A DNA stretch of 44,474 bases from contig JAHYJP010000010.1 of the NCBI GenBank assembly GCA_019429055.1, positions 1 to 44,474 on the forward strand. Reading direction: 5' to 3'. Under the pieces are notes generated by a model. The model made no database searches. It saw only the letters and a list, made by a program, of their open reading frames with translations, and had not been told where the DNA came from. The position numbers and the translations under genes were made by a program. The stretch is from Bacteroidales bacterium. Its GTDB lineage: Bacteria; Bacteroidota; Bacteroidia; Bacteroidales; UBA7960. Shown here piece after piece: positions 25,811-34,740 of this stretch; within the stretch, counting starts at the first letter, position 1; each line of letters begins with the position of its first letter.

Positions 25811-26059
25811 TTATTTTTCAGACCTGTTTTTCTGAAACTCAGCTACAATCGCCCTGGCCTTTTCGTAATCATTGCTTGAAACAACAAGTTTTACAGATCC
25901 CAGCCCGGGTGTGGTATAAAACGGTGCAATGGTTCCGATGATATCATCTTTAATAAAAGCTTCAATACCTTCATTCTCCAGAAGGTTCTTTACCAATTCG
26001 GCTTCCCAGGGCATTCCCATAAAAATATCCACGGGCACAATGTCTTTTTTATCTGTCAT
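25811..26059 (-). CDS. DUF2007 domain-containing small protein
   Basis: An 82-residue cytoplasmic protein. The DUF2007 fold is visible: VPVDIFMGMPWEAELVKNLLENEGIEAFIKDD, a central hydrophobic loop, then GSVKLVVSSNDYEKARAIVAEF. The family is described as putative signal-transducing or PII-like in shape; its role is not known. It precedes purC on the minus strand with a 39-base gap. A -7 box TATATTTG lies about 65 bases upstream. Confidence 0.85.
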   Translation of the reverse strand: MTDKKDIVPVDIFMGMPWEAELVKNLLENEGIEAFIKDDIIGTIAPFYTTPGLGSVKLVVSSNDYEKARAIVAEFQKNRSEK

Positions 26060-26123
26060 ATTAATTTCTCCTGTATTTTGGTTTATTACTGATTTACTTC
26101 AGTAAGCAGATAATTTTTGTGAC

Positions 26124-26131
26124 CAAATATA
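26124..26131 (-). promoter_or_regulatory. -7 box TATATTTG for DUF2007-purC
   Basis: On the minus strand the octamer reads TATATTTG, matching TAnnTTTG. It is about 65 bases upstream of the ATG at 26059. A TTTG lies upstream at shorter-than-usual spacing, so only the -7 element is claimed. Confidence 0.5.
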
Positions 26132-26317
26132 GCACAAATATTTTTCAGATTGATTTTTTGCATGTGTTTTATAAAAATGGTAAATTTTTACCAAAATCCG
26201 GACATTCACCGAGAAAAGAGCAGTTGAATTATTGTGATTGGTTTAATTATTTTCCGCAAATTTGCAAAGGAAAACAGAGTAAACACTTCACTGAAAACAA
26301 CAAAACTATTTTCATTT

Positions 26318-29300
26318 ATGAAATTCATTTCTTCATTTGTTCTTTCCCTGATTCTTTCTTTTTTTGCATTAAACCTTAAGGCCCAGCTTTTTGAAAATTT
26401 TGAAGAAGGATCAAAAACTTCTTATGCGCCTTTTGCCATTGAACTTTCCACCGGAGATTGGATGTTTGATGATGCACTTGTAGGAACTTTGGCAAGCGAT
26501 AAAAAAAACGGACTCAAATCGGCCCGCATCCGTGACGGATTCATTGAAATGGAATTTGATTACCCCCTGGGCCTCAGTGAAGTATCATTTTATGCAGCCA
26601 ATTTCAGCAGCGATACCGGAGGAGCAGTACAAGTGAGTTATTCTGATGATAGCGGAGAAAACTGGCAACCCTTGGGTAGCTCTATAGCTTTAAGTTCGGA
26701 GCTTAGTCAATACAGCATTCCCGGAAGTGTGGAAGGAAATGTAAGATTAAGATTTTCAAAATCAGCAGGTAACCGGATCAATATTGATGATGTGCTTATC
26801 AGCAGCTATATTGAAACATCCGAAGAACCTTCCCTTCTGCTGAGAATCAATGAGATCCCCTACCCCAGCGGCAGTACCTTCGATTTCGGGCTTAACACCG
26901 GATATGCTTCAGCCATGCTGCAATTGCGTAATATGGGCGAGCAGGATTTGATTATCTCTTCCTTTCAGATTGACGGAGAAGAGTTTACTGTAGAAGGAGA
27001 CTTGAATATTACCCTGGAATATCTTGAAACAGCAGGTTTTGTTATGGAATATCAGTCCGCAACACCGGGTATTAAGACCGGAAGCCTTAGCCTGACTACC
27101 AATGACCCCGATAATCAGCAATTTATCATTAATCTCTCCGCCGAAACGCTCGATACAAGTCAGCCTGTGCCCATTGCCGATGCCCGCCTCTTACCCCAGG
27201 GCACAGAAGTTACAATTACAGGTTGGGTAACAGTGGCAAGCCAGTTTGCCGGTCCGGTTTACCTGCAGGACGAAACCGCAGGTATCGCCTGGTTCAACTT
27301 TGCCCTGATGCGCGAAGAATGGCTTGTGGGCGCTGTAATCGGCGATTCTATTGTTCTTACAGGCGAGATAGGTAATTACAATAATCTGCTGCAGATTGTA
27401 AATGATACACACTTCGAGATTTTTCCTGAATCCAACCGGGAAATTGAACCCATTGAAATTACCATAGAGCAAATGAACACCGGAAACTATGAAGGTTTAC
27501 TGGCAAAAATCTCAGAACTGGAATTTGATGCTACGGGCACATTTGCCGGACATACCAACTATGTAATTACTGATGCAACAGCCGAAGGTGAGCTAAGGAT
27601 TGATCAAAATACCAACATTTCAGGTACGCTTATACCCAATGGTCCTGTTGAAGTTACCGGAGCAGTGGGTCGCTTTTACAGCACCAATCAGATTCTTCCA
27701 CGTTTTACTCAAGATATTGAAATTCTCAGTGGCCCTATCATCTTATCAGCACCGCCCTACGAAGTGTCTGCCACATCAAATTCCATCAGTTTTGCGTGGG
27801 AAACAAAACATGCCGGTCATTCTGAAATACGCTACGGCACCACAACGGCACTGGAACTGGGTAATGTAATGGATGAGACTCACAAAACCTATCACAACCT
27901 TACCATTTCAAACCTTGATCCGGCAACAATTTACAAAGTACAACTGCGATCAGCTTTCGATGCGGACACAAGTGCCACCAATCTCTATATTACATCAACG
28001 GGTTCACCTGCCGGAACAACCGGTGAAATCCTGACTTTCTTCAATAAGGATGTAGTACATGACCTGGCCACTTTCCGTGAGGCCGACCAAAATATCGATC
28101 TGAGTGAAAAACTGATTGAATATATTCAGATGGCAGAGCAAACGGCTGAATTTGCCTTTTACAATATCAGCGGCGATGTGGGAGCAAACATTGCATCAGA
28201 GATCATGGAAGCTCATAATCGCGGTGTGGATATCAGAGTAATTGTTTCAGGACATACCGGAACTACCAATGAAATAGTTACCCAACTAACCGCTGCAGGG
28301 GTTAAAGCAGTTCAAAGTCTGGGTGATGCCCAGATGCATAATAAGTTTGCGGTTTTTGATGCTCACCACAGCAATCCGTCACGTCCATTTGCCATTACCA
28401 GCTCGTGGAATGCTACCGATCTGGGTACTTATAACCAGTTTCAAAATATGGTTGTGATTCAGGATGTTGCCCTGGCAAGGGCTTATCTTCGTGAGTTTAA
28501 CCAGATGTGGGGTGGTGATTCAGGGATGTTTAACCCCAATCAGGCGCTTTTCAGTTATGAAAAAAATGTTGTAAATCCAACGGTTTTCTGGATTGGTGAA
28601 GATGAAACTAAAGTGGAGGTGTATTTCAGTCCACAGGCTAATGTGGAGGCCCAGATCAACCGCACATTAACAAGTGCTGAAGCCACTATTGACCTTGCCC
28701 TGAATCTGATTACAAGACGCAATATCAGCAACACCATGCGCTCAAGATTTAACGAAGGAATCAGTGTTCGCGGGGTAATCGGCTCTGTTGCAGAATCGGG
28801 AAGTGAGTTTGCCTACCTCAGCACATGGGCCGATGTGCATCATTTCTCACAGGCAGACTTTGGATTGCTGCATCATAAATATGCCATCATTGACGGGCTG
28901 GATGGCAGTCTGGATTCAAAGGTCATAACCGGTTCGCATAACTGGTCGGCAAACGCCAACTTCACCAACGATGAAAACATAGTAATTATTCATAACCCGC
29001 GGGTTGCCAATGAGTATTTCCAGGAATTTGCTGCCAGGTACTGGCAGGCAGGCGGAGAAGCCGATTTTGATGTTACCACTTCCGTGGAAGAGACCATCTA
29101 TGATCAATCGGTTCAACCCGAACTGCAGAACTTCCCAAACCCATTCAGTAATCTGACTCATTTCAGTTTTAACCTGAGTTCTACCCAAAAGGTCAGCCTG
29201 AAAATTTTTGATGTTTCAGGTCGAGAAGTTGCATCGCCGGCAAACCATAAACTCATGGAAGCCGGCCGGAATACCTTACAATGGGATGCATCGCAATTCG

Positions 29301-29377
29301 ATAGTGGCATTTATTTTTACCGCATCCACCTTGAAGAAGGACAGGTTTTTTCGGGCAAAATGATTTTACTGAGATAG
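26318..29377 (+). CDS. T9SS-exported phospholipase D-fold (double HKD) protein, candidate extracellular nuclease
   Basis: A 1019-residue exported protein. The ATG at 26318 gives a clear signal peptide (MKFISSFVLSLILSFFALNLKA); the open frame reaches back to a GTG at 26234, which is not preferred. In order: a beta-sandwich (~25-160), a choice-of-anchor-type beta domain (~170-275), an OB-fold like that of exported nucleases (~285-400), a fibronectin type III domain (~480-575), two PLD half-sites (~595-930), and a T9SS type A sorting domain (~945-1019). Both HxK-x4-D motifs are intact: H674-N-K-FAVF-D and H852-H-K-YAII-D, each followed by a xGSxNWxxxA-type strand. The OB-fold plus double HKD favours nuclease over lipase activity, which is inference. 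Confidence 0.85.
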   Translation: MKFISSFVLSLILSFFALNLKAQLFENFEEGSKTSYAPFAIELSTGDWMFDDALVGTLASDKKNGLKSARIRDGFIEMEFDYPLGLSEVSFYAANFSSDTGGAVQVSYSDDSGENWQPLGSSIALSSELSQYSIPGSVEGNVRLRFSKSAGNRINIDDVLISSYIETSEEPSLLLRINEIPYPSGSTFDFGLNTGYASAMLQLRNMGEQDLIISSFQIDGEEFTVEGDLNITLEYLETAGFVMEYQSATPGIKTGSLSLTTNDPDNQQFIINLSAETLDTSQPVPIADARLLPQGTEVTITGWVTVASQFAGPVYLQDETAGIAWFNFALMREEWLVGAVIGDSIVLTGEIGNYNNLLQIVNDTHFEIFPESNREIEPIEITIEQMNTGNYEGLLAKISELEFDATGTFAGHTNYVITDATAEGELRIDQNTNISGTLIPNGPVEVTGAVGRFYSTNQILPRFTQDIEILSGPIILSAPPYEVSATSNSISFAWETKHAGHSEIRYGTTTALELGNVMDETHKTYHNLTISNLDPATIYKVQLRSAFDADTSATNLYITSTGSPAGTTGEILTFFNKDVVHDLATFREADQNIDLSEKLIEYIQMAEQTAEFAFYNISGDVGANIASEIMEAHNRGVDIRVIVSGHTGTTNEIVTQLTAAGVKAVQSLGDAQMHNKFAVFDAHHSNPSRPFAITSSWNATDLGTYNQFQNMVVIQDVALARAYLREFNQMWGGDSGMFNPNQALFSYEKNVVNPTVFWIGEDETKVEVYFSPQANVEAQINRTLTSAEATIDLALNLITRRNISNTMRSRFNEGISVRGVIGSVAESGSEFAYLSTWADVHHFSQADFGLLHHKYAIIDGLDGSLDSKVITGSHNWSANANFTNDENIVIIHNPRVANEYFQEFAARYWQAGGEADFDVTTSVEETIYDQSVQPELQNFPNPFSNLTHFSFNLSSTQKVSLKIFDVSGREVASPANHKLMEAGRNTLQWDASQFDSGIYFYRIHLEEGQVFSGKMILLR

Positions 29378-29392
29378 TGATATGGAGATTTC

Positions 29393-30235
29393 TCAGCCAA
29401 GGACCCTTTCATCTCTCCTGAAGAAATCGCGGGCCATAACAAAACCCTTAATGATAAGAAACTGAAGGGTAAGGAAAAAGATAATGGCTGCACCGGAAGG
29501 TATATTAAAGAAGTAGGAAAAGAACAAACCTGCCAGAGAACCAAGTGTACCCCATAATGCTGCCAGTGGAATAATTTTGGCAAAATCGCGGGTAAACAGC
29601 ATTGCCGTGATCTGAGGAATAGTAAATAAACTCAGAACCAGGATGATCCCTACTGTTCGTATACTTATCACAATAGACAGTGCAATGATCACCGACATGG
29701 TATAACGGAAAAACGCTACCGGAATTCCCATGATCCTAGCAAATTCCGGATCAAAAGCTGTATACACGATGGGACGGATAAAAATGATGAAAAATGCCAG
29801 GGTTAAAACAAAAAAGGCAAGTAAAAAATACAATTCGGCTTTTCCCACAGAAAGGATACTTCCAAAGAGAAAACTCATCAGATTGGGCGTATAACCAGGA
29901 GTCATGAAAACAAAAATAATTCCCAGCGCCATCCCTAAAGACCATAGAATAGCTATTGCGCTATCTTCACGTACTTTTCCCTTTTGCGAAATCCATTCGA
30001 TACCGGTTGCCGATAAAACAGCAAATACTGCAGCACCAAGTAAAGGATTCAAACCCAGAAAATAAGCCATGCCAATTCCACCGAAAGAAGCATGGGTAAT
30101 ACCTCCGGTTATGAAAACTATTTTACGTGACACTATGTAAGTACCCACCATTGCGGCAAGTAAACTGGTTAGCAAGGCGGCAGCCAGTGCATTACGAAAA
30201 AATGCATACTCCAGGATAGAAAAGACTTCGCTCAT
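29393..30235 (-). CDS. znuB: Metal (zinc/manganese) ABC transporter permease
   Basis: A 280-residue inner-membrane permease of the ABC-3 family. It has 7-8 hydrophobic segments and the typical ALLTSLLAAMVGTYIVSRKIVFITGGITHASFGGIGMAYFLG start, in which GGITHASFGGIG is the family signature region. The ATG at 30235 (MSEVFSILEYAFF) is two bases after the ATPase stop; the longer frame extends into that gene and is rejected. It forms the membrane channel for zinc import with the ATPase and binding protein encoded upstream. The metal is taken as zinc because of the nearby Fur/Zur-type regulator and shared operator; manganese remains possible. Confidence 0.88.
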   Translation of the reverse strand: MSEVFSILEYAFFRNALAAALLTSLLAAMVGTYIVSRKIVFITGGITHASFGGIGMAYFLGLNPLLGAAVFAVLSATGIEWISQKGKVREDSAIAILWSLGMALGIIFVFMTPGYTPNLMSFLFGSILSVGKAELYFLLAFFVLTLAFFIIFIRPIVYTAFDPEFARIMGIPVAFFRYTMSVIIALSIVISIRTVGIILVLSLFTIPQITAMLFTRDFAKIIPLAALWGTLGSLAGLFFSYFFNIPSGAAIIFFLTLQFLIIKGFVMARDFFRRDERVLG

Positions 30236-30237
30236 AC

Positions 30238-30975
30238 TCAATGATCTTTTAACACCCTGTGTGGCACGGGTCCATGGGCGATTATATCTACGGGACAATT
30301 ATAAACTTTCAACAGATCTTCGGTAAGCTGGTTGGATGGGTGATAGTGCAGCGTACCATTTACACAGGCTATGGTTTTGACCATTGGTGATATGGTACCG
30401 ATATCGTGCGATACAAGTAAAATGGCCATTTTTTTGTTCAACTCTTTCAGCCAGCGGTAAAGCTCTTGCTCAAAACCTTTATCGACAAAGGTATTAGGCT
30501 CATCAAGTATAAGTAACTGGGGTTGATTGATCAATGCACGGCACAGGAAGGCTTTCTGGGTTTGCCCGCCCGACAATTCACCTATGGGTTTTGAAGCCAG
30601 GCGTATCAATCCTGCTTCATCAAGCATTTGATTAACCTGATTCTTTTGTCTGCCACTTAAATGCGGAAACCAGCTTTGTTCTGTCTTGAGACCTGATCCC
30701 ACCAGGTCTCTTACAGTGATGGGGAAACTCTTATCAATCTGTGAGATCTGGGGCAAATAACCCATATTGGGTTTACCCTGCGGAAAAGTTACTTTCCCTT
30801 TGAAAAGAGGCAAAATACCCAGCAATACTTTGATCATGGTAGTTTTGCCGCCACCATTGGGTCCAATGACACCAATAAAGTCGTTGGGAAAAATTTCCAG
30901 GTTTACGTTCTTCAGCACAACTTCTGAAAAATAACCTGTAGCAACATTTTCCAGTATGGCCAGGGGTTTGCTCAT
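30238..30975 (-). CDS. znuC: Metal ABC transporter ATP-binding protein
   Basis: A 245-residue ABC ATPase. Walker A is GPNGGGKT (38-45), the signature is LSGGQ (134-138), Walker B is LLILDEP (154-160), and the switch histidine is in LLVSHDIG. The length and the LVGSGL and TQKAFLCRALI segments fit the ZnuC/MntB group. Its start overlaps the stop of znuA by four bases (ATGA), and its stop lies two bases before the permease start, so the three genes are tightly coupled. Confidence 0.92.
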   Translation of the reverse strand: MSKPLAILENVATGYFSEVVLKNVNLEIFPNDFIGVIGPNGGGKTTMIKVLLGILPLFKGKVTFPQGKPNMGYLPQISQIDKSFPITVRDLVGSGLKTEQSWFPHLSGRQKNQVNQMLDEAGLIRLASKPIGELSGGQTQKAFLCRALINQPQLLILDEPNTFVDKGFEQELYRWLKELNKKMAILLVSHDIGTISPMVKTIACVNGTLHYHPSNQLTEDLLKVYNCPVDIIAHGPVPHRVLKDH

Positions 30976-31853
30976 CGCAAATAAATATTTAAATTTTGGG
31001 AAAGTTTTTCCATTTCCAGAACCCAGTCGTAGGCCAGCGGATTGATCTGCACGATTTCAGCACCGGTTTCTTCCGCCACAAGCCTGGCATTGCGAATATC
31101 ATATTCCTCCTGGATAAAGATCACCGGAACATTTTCAGCCCTTGCATGCCTGATAAGATGGCTTAGCTGAGCAGGAGAAGGCTCTTTGCCTTCGTGTTCT
31201 ATGGAAACCTGCTCAAGATCATAATCGCGCGCCAGGTAAGTAAGCGCAGGGTGAAAAATCATAAAACGTCGCTGGCTTAAGCTTTGTGCTATTTCCTGCA
31301 TTTCAAAGTGGATTCTCTCCACATCAGCCAGCACATAGGGATAGTTCTCATTTATTGCTTCATCCAGTTCCGGATAAATTTCCAAAATTACATCGCGCAA
31401 AACAGGCAACAGTTCCAGCATTACTTTGGGCGATATCCAGATGTGAGGATCAATGCCACCCTCATGAAAATGATCTCCATGTTCGATAGGTTCACCTCGA
31501 ATCAGTTCAACAAAGTTTCCCAGATCCACATGTTTAATATCGGGGTTCATTTCATCGAGCCTGCGGATAAATGCCTGCTCATAGCCCAGCGAAGGTACCT
31601 GGAAATAAATACCTGAATCAGACAGCTTCTGCATCTGACGCGCAGTGGGAGAATAGGTACCGTGGCCCGACCCCTGGGGTACCATCACATTTACTTCAAG
31701 CGCTTCACCCGTAAGGCGATCCACAAAATAATGCAGGGGAGCAATGCTTACTGAAACAATTGGCTCCCGGGTTTCTCTTTCTGCGCAACCTGCCAGAGTA
31801 AACACCAGCAGTGCGGATATACTAACTATCTTAAGTAATTGCATTTTTTTCAT
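30972..31853 (-). CDS. znuA: Zinc ABC transporter substrate-binding lipoprotein
   Basis: A 293-residue cluster A-I binding protein. The signal peptide ends TLAGC with the lipid cysteine at C23. Metal ligands are expected at H64 (GSGHGTYSP), H137 (GIDPHIWISP), a third His in RRFMIFHPALTYLARDYDL, and an acidic residue near the C-terminus. A short His-containing loop, IEHGDHFHEGG (123-133), precedes the second ligand; such loops are typical of zinc-binding ZnuA rather than of manganese-binding homologues. It is the first gene of the znuACB operon. An operator-like palindrome with an overlapping -7 box lies about 107-129 bases upstream. Confidence 0.9.
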   Translation of the reverse strand: MKKMQLLKIVSISALLVFTLAGCAERETREPIVSVSIAPLHYFVDRLTGEALEVNVMVPQGSGHGTYSPTARQMQKLSDSGIYFQVPSLGYEQAFIRRLDEMNPDIKHVDLGNFVELIRGEPIEHGDHFHEGGIDPHIWISPKVMLELLPVLRDVILEIYPELDEAINENYPYVLADVERIHFEMQEIAQSLSQRRFMIFHPALTYLARDYDLEQVSIEHEGKEPSPAQLSHLIRHARAENVPVIFIQEEYDIRNARLVAEETGAEIVQINPLAYDWVLEMEKLSQNLNIYLR

Positions 31854-31959
31854 TTTTCTGTGGTTATATGGCGGGTATATTTCAAGATTTCTTAATACTC
31901 AACGTTAAAAGGATGATCTGTAAAGAAGGAATTTAAACTGTTATGTAGCTTCCCTAATT

Positions 31960-31982
31960 TTTGCAACTATGTTGCAAATTTA
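31960..31982 (-). promoter_or_regulatory. Probable Zur operator overlapping the znuA -7 box
   Basis: TTTGCAAC (31960-31967) and GTTGCAAA (31971-31978) form a perfect 8-bp inverted repeat around TAT. On the minus strand TAAATTTG (31982-31975), a match to the -7 consensus TAnnTTTG, overlaps its right arm, so a bound repressor would block znuACB transcription. The same palindrome occurs upstream of the Fur-family gene. Confidence 0.75.
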
Positions 31983-32063
31983 GAAAAAATAATTGATTAA
32001 ATGGTATTATATTTGGGTCAGATTTAAGAAAAACTATGAATCAGTAGAAAAAGAGTAAACCAT

Positions 32064-32120
32064 AAAATCCCGCCAGATTCAATAATAAATAACACAGCAA
32101 AAAAGCAAAGGCAGGATTTT
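32064..32120 (-). terminator. Probable terminator of the Fur/ABC operon
   Basis: On the minus strand AAAATCCTGCC (32120-32110) pairs over 11 positions, with one T-G wobble, with GGCGGGATTTT (32074-32064) around a 35-base loop, 40 bases after the stop at 32160. The wobble becomes C-A on plus, so it favours the minus strand. The loop is long for an intrinsic terminator. Confidence 0.45.
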
Positions 32121-32159
32121 GGTTGTTTATGCACCCCAATCTCAGACTTAATCTTCACT

Positions 32160-32630
32160 TCACCTTATAACCCTCACCAGCTCCGCATCCTCCAGTATAT
32201 AGATCAAATGATCGAGATTGTCCTGATTAAGTTTCAGACGACCCTTTACTTCGATGAAATCATCAGTGCTCAAACGCCTGAAGCGAATATTATGGGTAAC
32301 TATACTGTGGATTTCCACAACCGACTCAATACCGGCCCCGGCACAAAAGAAGCACATTTGCATGGGTACATGTGAGAGAACAAATGCTTCACCCGTTACA
32401 TCGGCCGGAAGGAAAAATCCCCGAAGGGTTATTTCCTGGCCATCCATTTGTTTTACAGTATTTCCAAAACGGGGCACTTGCAGAAAGGTATTGTACTCAA
32501 TGCTATATCGGTATCGCATACGAACATCGTTAAGCAGGATATTCCATTCCTTATTGTTGTAATGGCTTTCCAGGTCAGGGCCCTGGTTCATTAGAAATAA
32601 AACGAGTGTGAGACTGAGTATTTTAAGCAT
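32160..32630 (-). CDS. Small exported protein, DUF3299-like, in the Fur/ABC operon
   Basis: A 156-residue exported protein with a short signal peptide (about 1-16, MLKILSLTLVLFLMNQ). The core EITLRGFFLPADVTGEAFVLSHVPMQMCFFCAGAGIESVVEI followed by FIEVKGRLKLN reads as an OB-like fold. It resembles DUF3299-type proteins, in which a xRGFMLPL strand is followed by a Cys-containing turn; here a CFFC pair (C93, C96) could bind metal or form a disulfide. Its start overlaps the permease stop by eight bases, so it is coupled to the transporter. I infer a periplasmic role in metal handling. The family call is tentative. Confidence 0.6.
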   Translation of the reverse strand: MLKILSLTLVLFLMNQGPDLESHYNNKEWNILLNDVRMRYRYSIEYNTFLQVPRFGNTVKQMDGQEITLRGFFLPADVTGEAFVLSHVPMQMCFFCAGAGIESVVEIHSIVTHNIRFRRLSTDDFIEVKGRLKLNQDNLDHLIYILEDAELVRVIR

Positions 32631-34053
32631 TTTCGGGACGTGTTAAGGTAAAATGAATATCTGTTTTGTAAGCCAGCCATGCGGGTATAATTGATGCCAG
32701 AATGCCCGTTGCCAGCGCATAAACCAACAAAAGCAATTCTCCGGGTTGCAGCATTATAAAGGCCACATCAGGCATAAAATGAAACGATGGCAAAAACATC
32801 CATATTGCCCTTGCCAGTATAACCCCTGTAATCCATCCTCCAAAGGCCAGTATCATTCCCTGCAAAAGCAGCATAATAAAAACCTTATGACGGGAAGCTC
32901 CCATAACACGCATCAGGGCAATTTCATGTATTCCTCTTCTGAGTGTATTCCACAAATGCACAAAAATATTGATTCCCGAAATGATAATGATCGCCCATGC
33001 AATTATATTCAATGCATCAAAACCAAATGCCAGCAATGAAAACAAACGGTTTAGCTCCAATGCGGGCGATGCAGCCTGCATATTGGTACTTTCATTGATC
33101 ATTCGGGGAAGTTGAATATTGGCTGCCGGACTGCGATATATCAGAAGCATGGCCGTAATCTCTCTGTGGTCATCTGTGCCGGGGACATGTGCTTGTTGCT
33201 GAGTTGCCAGAAACAGTTCCATTTCTTCGCGGCTGATATCCTCCCCTGCTTCAATTCTTGCTCTTATTTCATTGAGTTGCGGATTTTCCTGGTGGTCATC
33301 AAAGTGATGATTATGACTATCGTGCTCATGGTGGGCGCTGTCATCATGATCATGTTCGTGATGCTGGTCACAGTCCGCATGCTCATCATGTTCATGGTCG
33401 CAGTTTTCATGGTCATGTTCATCATGAGTATGATCCTGACCATCATGCACTGCCCACACTGTTTCTACCGGAGTAAGAATAAGGTTGTCAAGAACAGTAC
33501 CGGTTGGTGCCATAATTCCTGACACAGAATAATGGAAGTAATCGTGTGCATGACCCACATCGCGAAAACCATGTACACCGTAGAAGTGGTCTCCGACTTC
33601 AAGTCCGGTCATTTGTGCTACGCGATACCCTACAGTAGCTTCAAACACACTTTCAAACCATTGCCCTCGGTAAAGTTCTGCATTGTATAACCCTGAATAT
33701 TCAATGGTTGTACCCACAATCCTGAATCCGCGATAGTTGTCGCCCAGGGCGAGCGGGATATATTGTTTAACCAGGGGATTTCGGGCAATATTTTCTGCTT
33801 CGCGCAGGTTTATATTTCCTGTGGGATAATCAGCATGCAGAACGGATGACAAAATGAGCTGAACCGGACTGCCTTTGGCACCCATTACCAGGTCAACACC
33901 TGCCAGGTTGCGTTGCACACTATCTTTCATCTGCCGGTCGGCAAGGAGAATGAGTGAAATAATACTGATGCCAATGGCAAAAAGCAACAGGCTCAGCAGT
34001 GAGTTGGCGGGACGCGAGATGAGTCTTTTAAAAGCCAGATTGAAAATATACAT
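32623..34053 (-). CDS. FtsX/MacB-type ABC permease with a His-rich metal-binding-like insertion
   Basis: A 476-residue permease of the MacB/LolC/FtsX fold. One membrane helix lies near the N-terminus (about 18-38), a large periplasmic domain follows (about 40-345), and three helices close the protein (about 350-372, 395-420, 440-465). The N-terminus LAFKRLISRPANSLLSLLLFAIGI is typical. Inside the periplasmic domain residues 203-254 contain 19 histidines and two cysteines among many aspartates and glutamates, in H-D-E-H-D-H patterns as seen in zinc-binding loops. Such an insertion is not normal for lipoprotein-releasing permeases. With the Zur-type regulator upstream, it suggests a zinc-linked transporter or a zinc-scavenging complex. 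Confidence 0.82.
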   Translation of the reverse strand: MYIFNLAFKRLISRPANSLLSLLLFAIGISIISLILLADRQMKDSVQRNLAGVDLVMGAKGSPVQLILSSVLHADYPTGNINLREAENIARNPLVKQYIPLALGDNYRGFRIVGTTIEYSGLYNAELYRGQWFESVFEATVGYRVAQMTGLEVGDHFYGVHGFRDVGHAHDYFHYSVSGIMAPTGTVLDNLILTPVETVWAVHDGQDHTHDEHDHENCDHEHDEHADCDQHHEHDHDDSAHHEHDSHNHHFDDHQENPQLNEIRARIEAGEDISREEMELFLATQQQAHVPGTDDHREITAMLLIYRSPAANIQLPRMINESTNMQAASPALELNRLFSLLAFGFDALNIIAWAIIIISGINIFVHLWNTLRRGIHEIALMRVMGASRHKVFIMLLLQGMILAFGGWITGVILARAIWMFLPSFHFMPDVAFIMLQPGELLLLVYALATGILASIIPAWLAYKTDIHFTLTRPENA

Positions 34054-34065
34054 AGCCTGTTTCTG

Positions 34066-34692
34066 TTAAAGTTCGCAAATATTGGAGAAGTATTTTTTTA
34101 AGCGCTGATCATGGGTTGCTATGATCCAGCATACAGGCTTTCTGGTAAGTGGTAACCGGATCAATTCAACGAATTTTTCACAGTTGCGGTCATCCAGACT
34201 CGATGTGGGCTCATCGGCCAGTACATAAGAGGGTTTATTGGCCAGCGCACGTGCAATGCTGAAACGCTGCTGCTCGCCCTGGCTCAGTTTGTAAGGTTTC
34301 TTGTGTGAAAGATGCGAAATCCCCAGTTTCTCCATTAATTGTTCCAGATGAGAATTATCTGCAGCACTGCCCGAAAGCTTCCGGGCAGCCTTCAGATTTT
34401 CAAAAACACTTAACCCCTCCATGAAAAAATGTTTCTGAAAGATCATACCCATTTGCTTTCCGCGAAAAGCATCCCGTTTCGTATCTTTCAATTGATTCAA
34501 TTTTATTCCATCAACATCCAGATCACCGGATTGTGGGGTAAGAATCCCTGACAAAAGGTGCAGCAAAGTTGTTTTTCCGCATCCCGATTCACCTAAGATC
34601 AGTAAATTATCACCGGGCTTGCATTGAAGATCAGGGAAAGTGAAAGGTGGGCCGGATGGATATTGAAATTTTAAAGAATGAGTAAATAACAT
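34066..34692 (-). CDS. LolD-like ABC ATP-binding protein
   Basis: A 208-residue ABC ATPase. Walker A is GESGCGKT (34-41), the signature is LSQGE (136-140) followed by QQRFSIARAL, and Walker B is VLADEP (157-162) with the typical TSSLDDRN. The switch histidine is in IIATHDQRL. These features place it in the LolD/MacB subfamily, whose members power FtsX-type permeases. Its partner is the permease encoded 12 bases downstream. It lies 48 bases after the Fur-family gene. Confidence 0.88.
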   Translation of the reverse strand: MLFTHSLKFQYPSGPPFTFPDLQCKPGDNLLILGESGCGKTTLLHLLSGILTPQSGDLDVDGIKLNQLKDTKRDAFRGKQMGMIFQKHFFMEGLSVFENLKAARKLSGSAADNSHLEQLMEKLGISHLSHKKPYKLSQGEQQRFSIARALANKPSYVLADEPTSSLDDRNCEKFVELIRLPLTRKPVCWIIATHDQRLKKYFSNICEL

Positions 34693-34740
34693 TTTCGGAT
34701 ATGGGTTTTAAAGTGCCGGGATTATTTCATGAAAAAGTAA

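Larger units (their letters stand above)
31854..32159. other. 306-base intergenic region upstream of znuA
   Basis: No gene is seen. It holds the palindrome and -7 box described at 31960-31982 and a long hairpin at 32064-32120 that is probably the terminator of the preceding operon. The leader of znuA would be about 115 bases. Confidence 0.55.

Noticed and set aside
33112-33522. Open frame of 136 codons on plus, very rich in Met, Ile and Val
   Set aside because: It is the antisense of the His-rich segment of the permease; its composition follows from reading CAT/CAC-rich DNA backwards.
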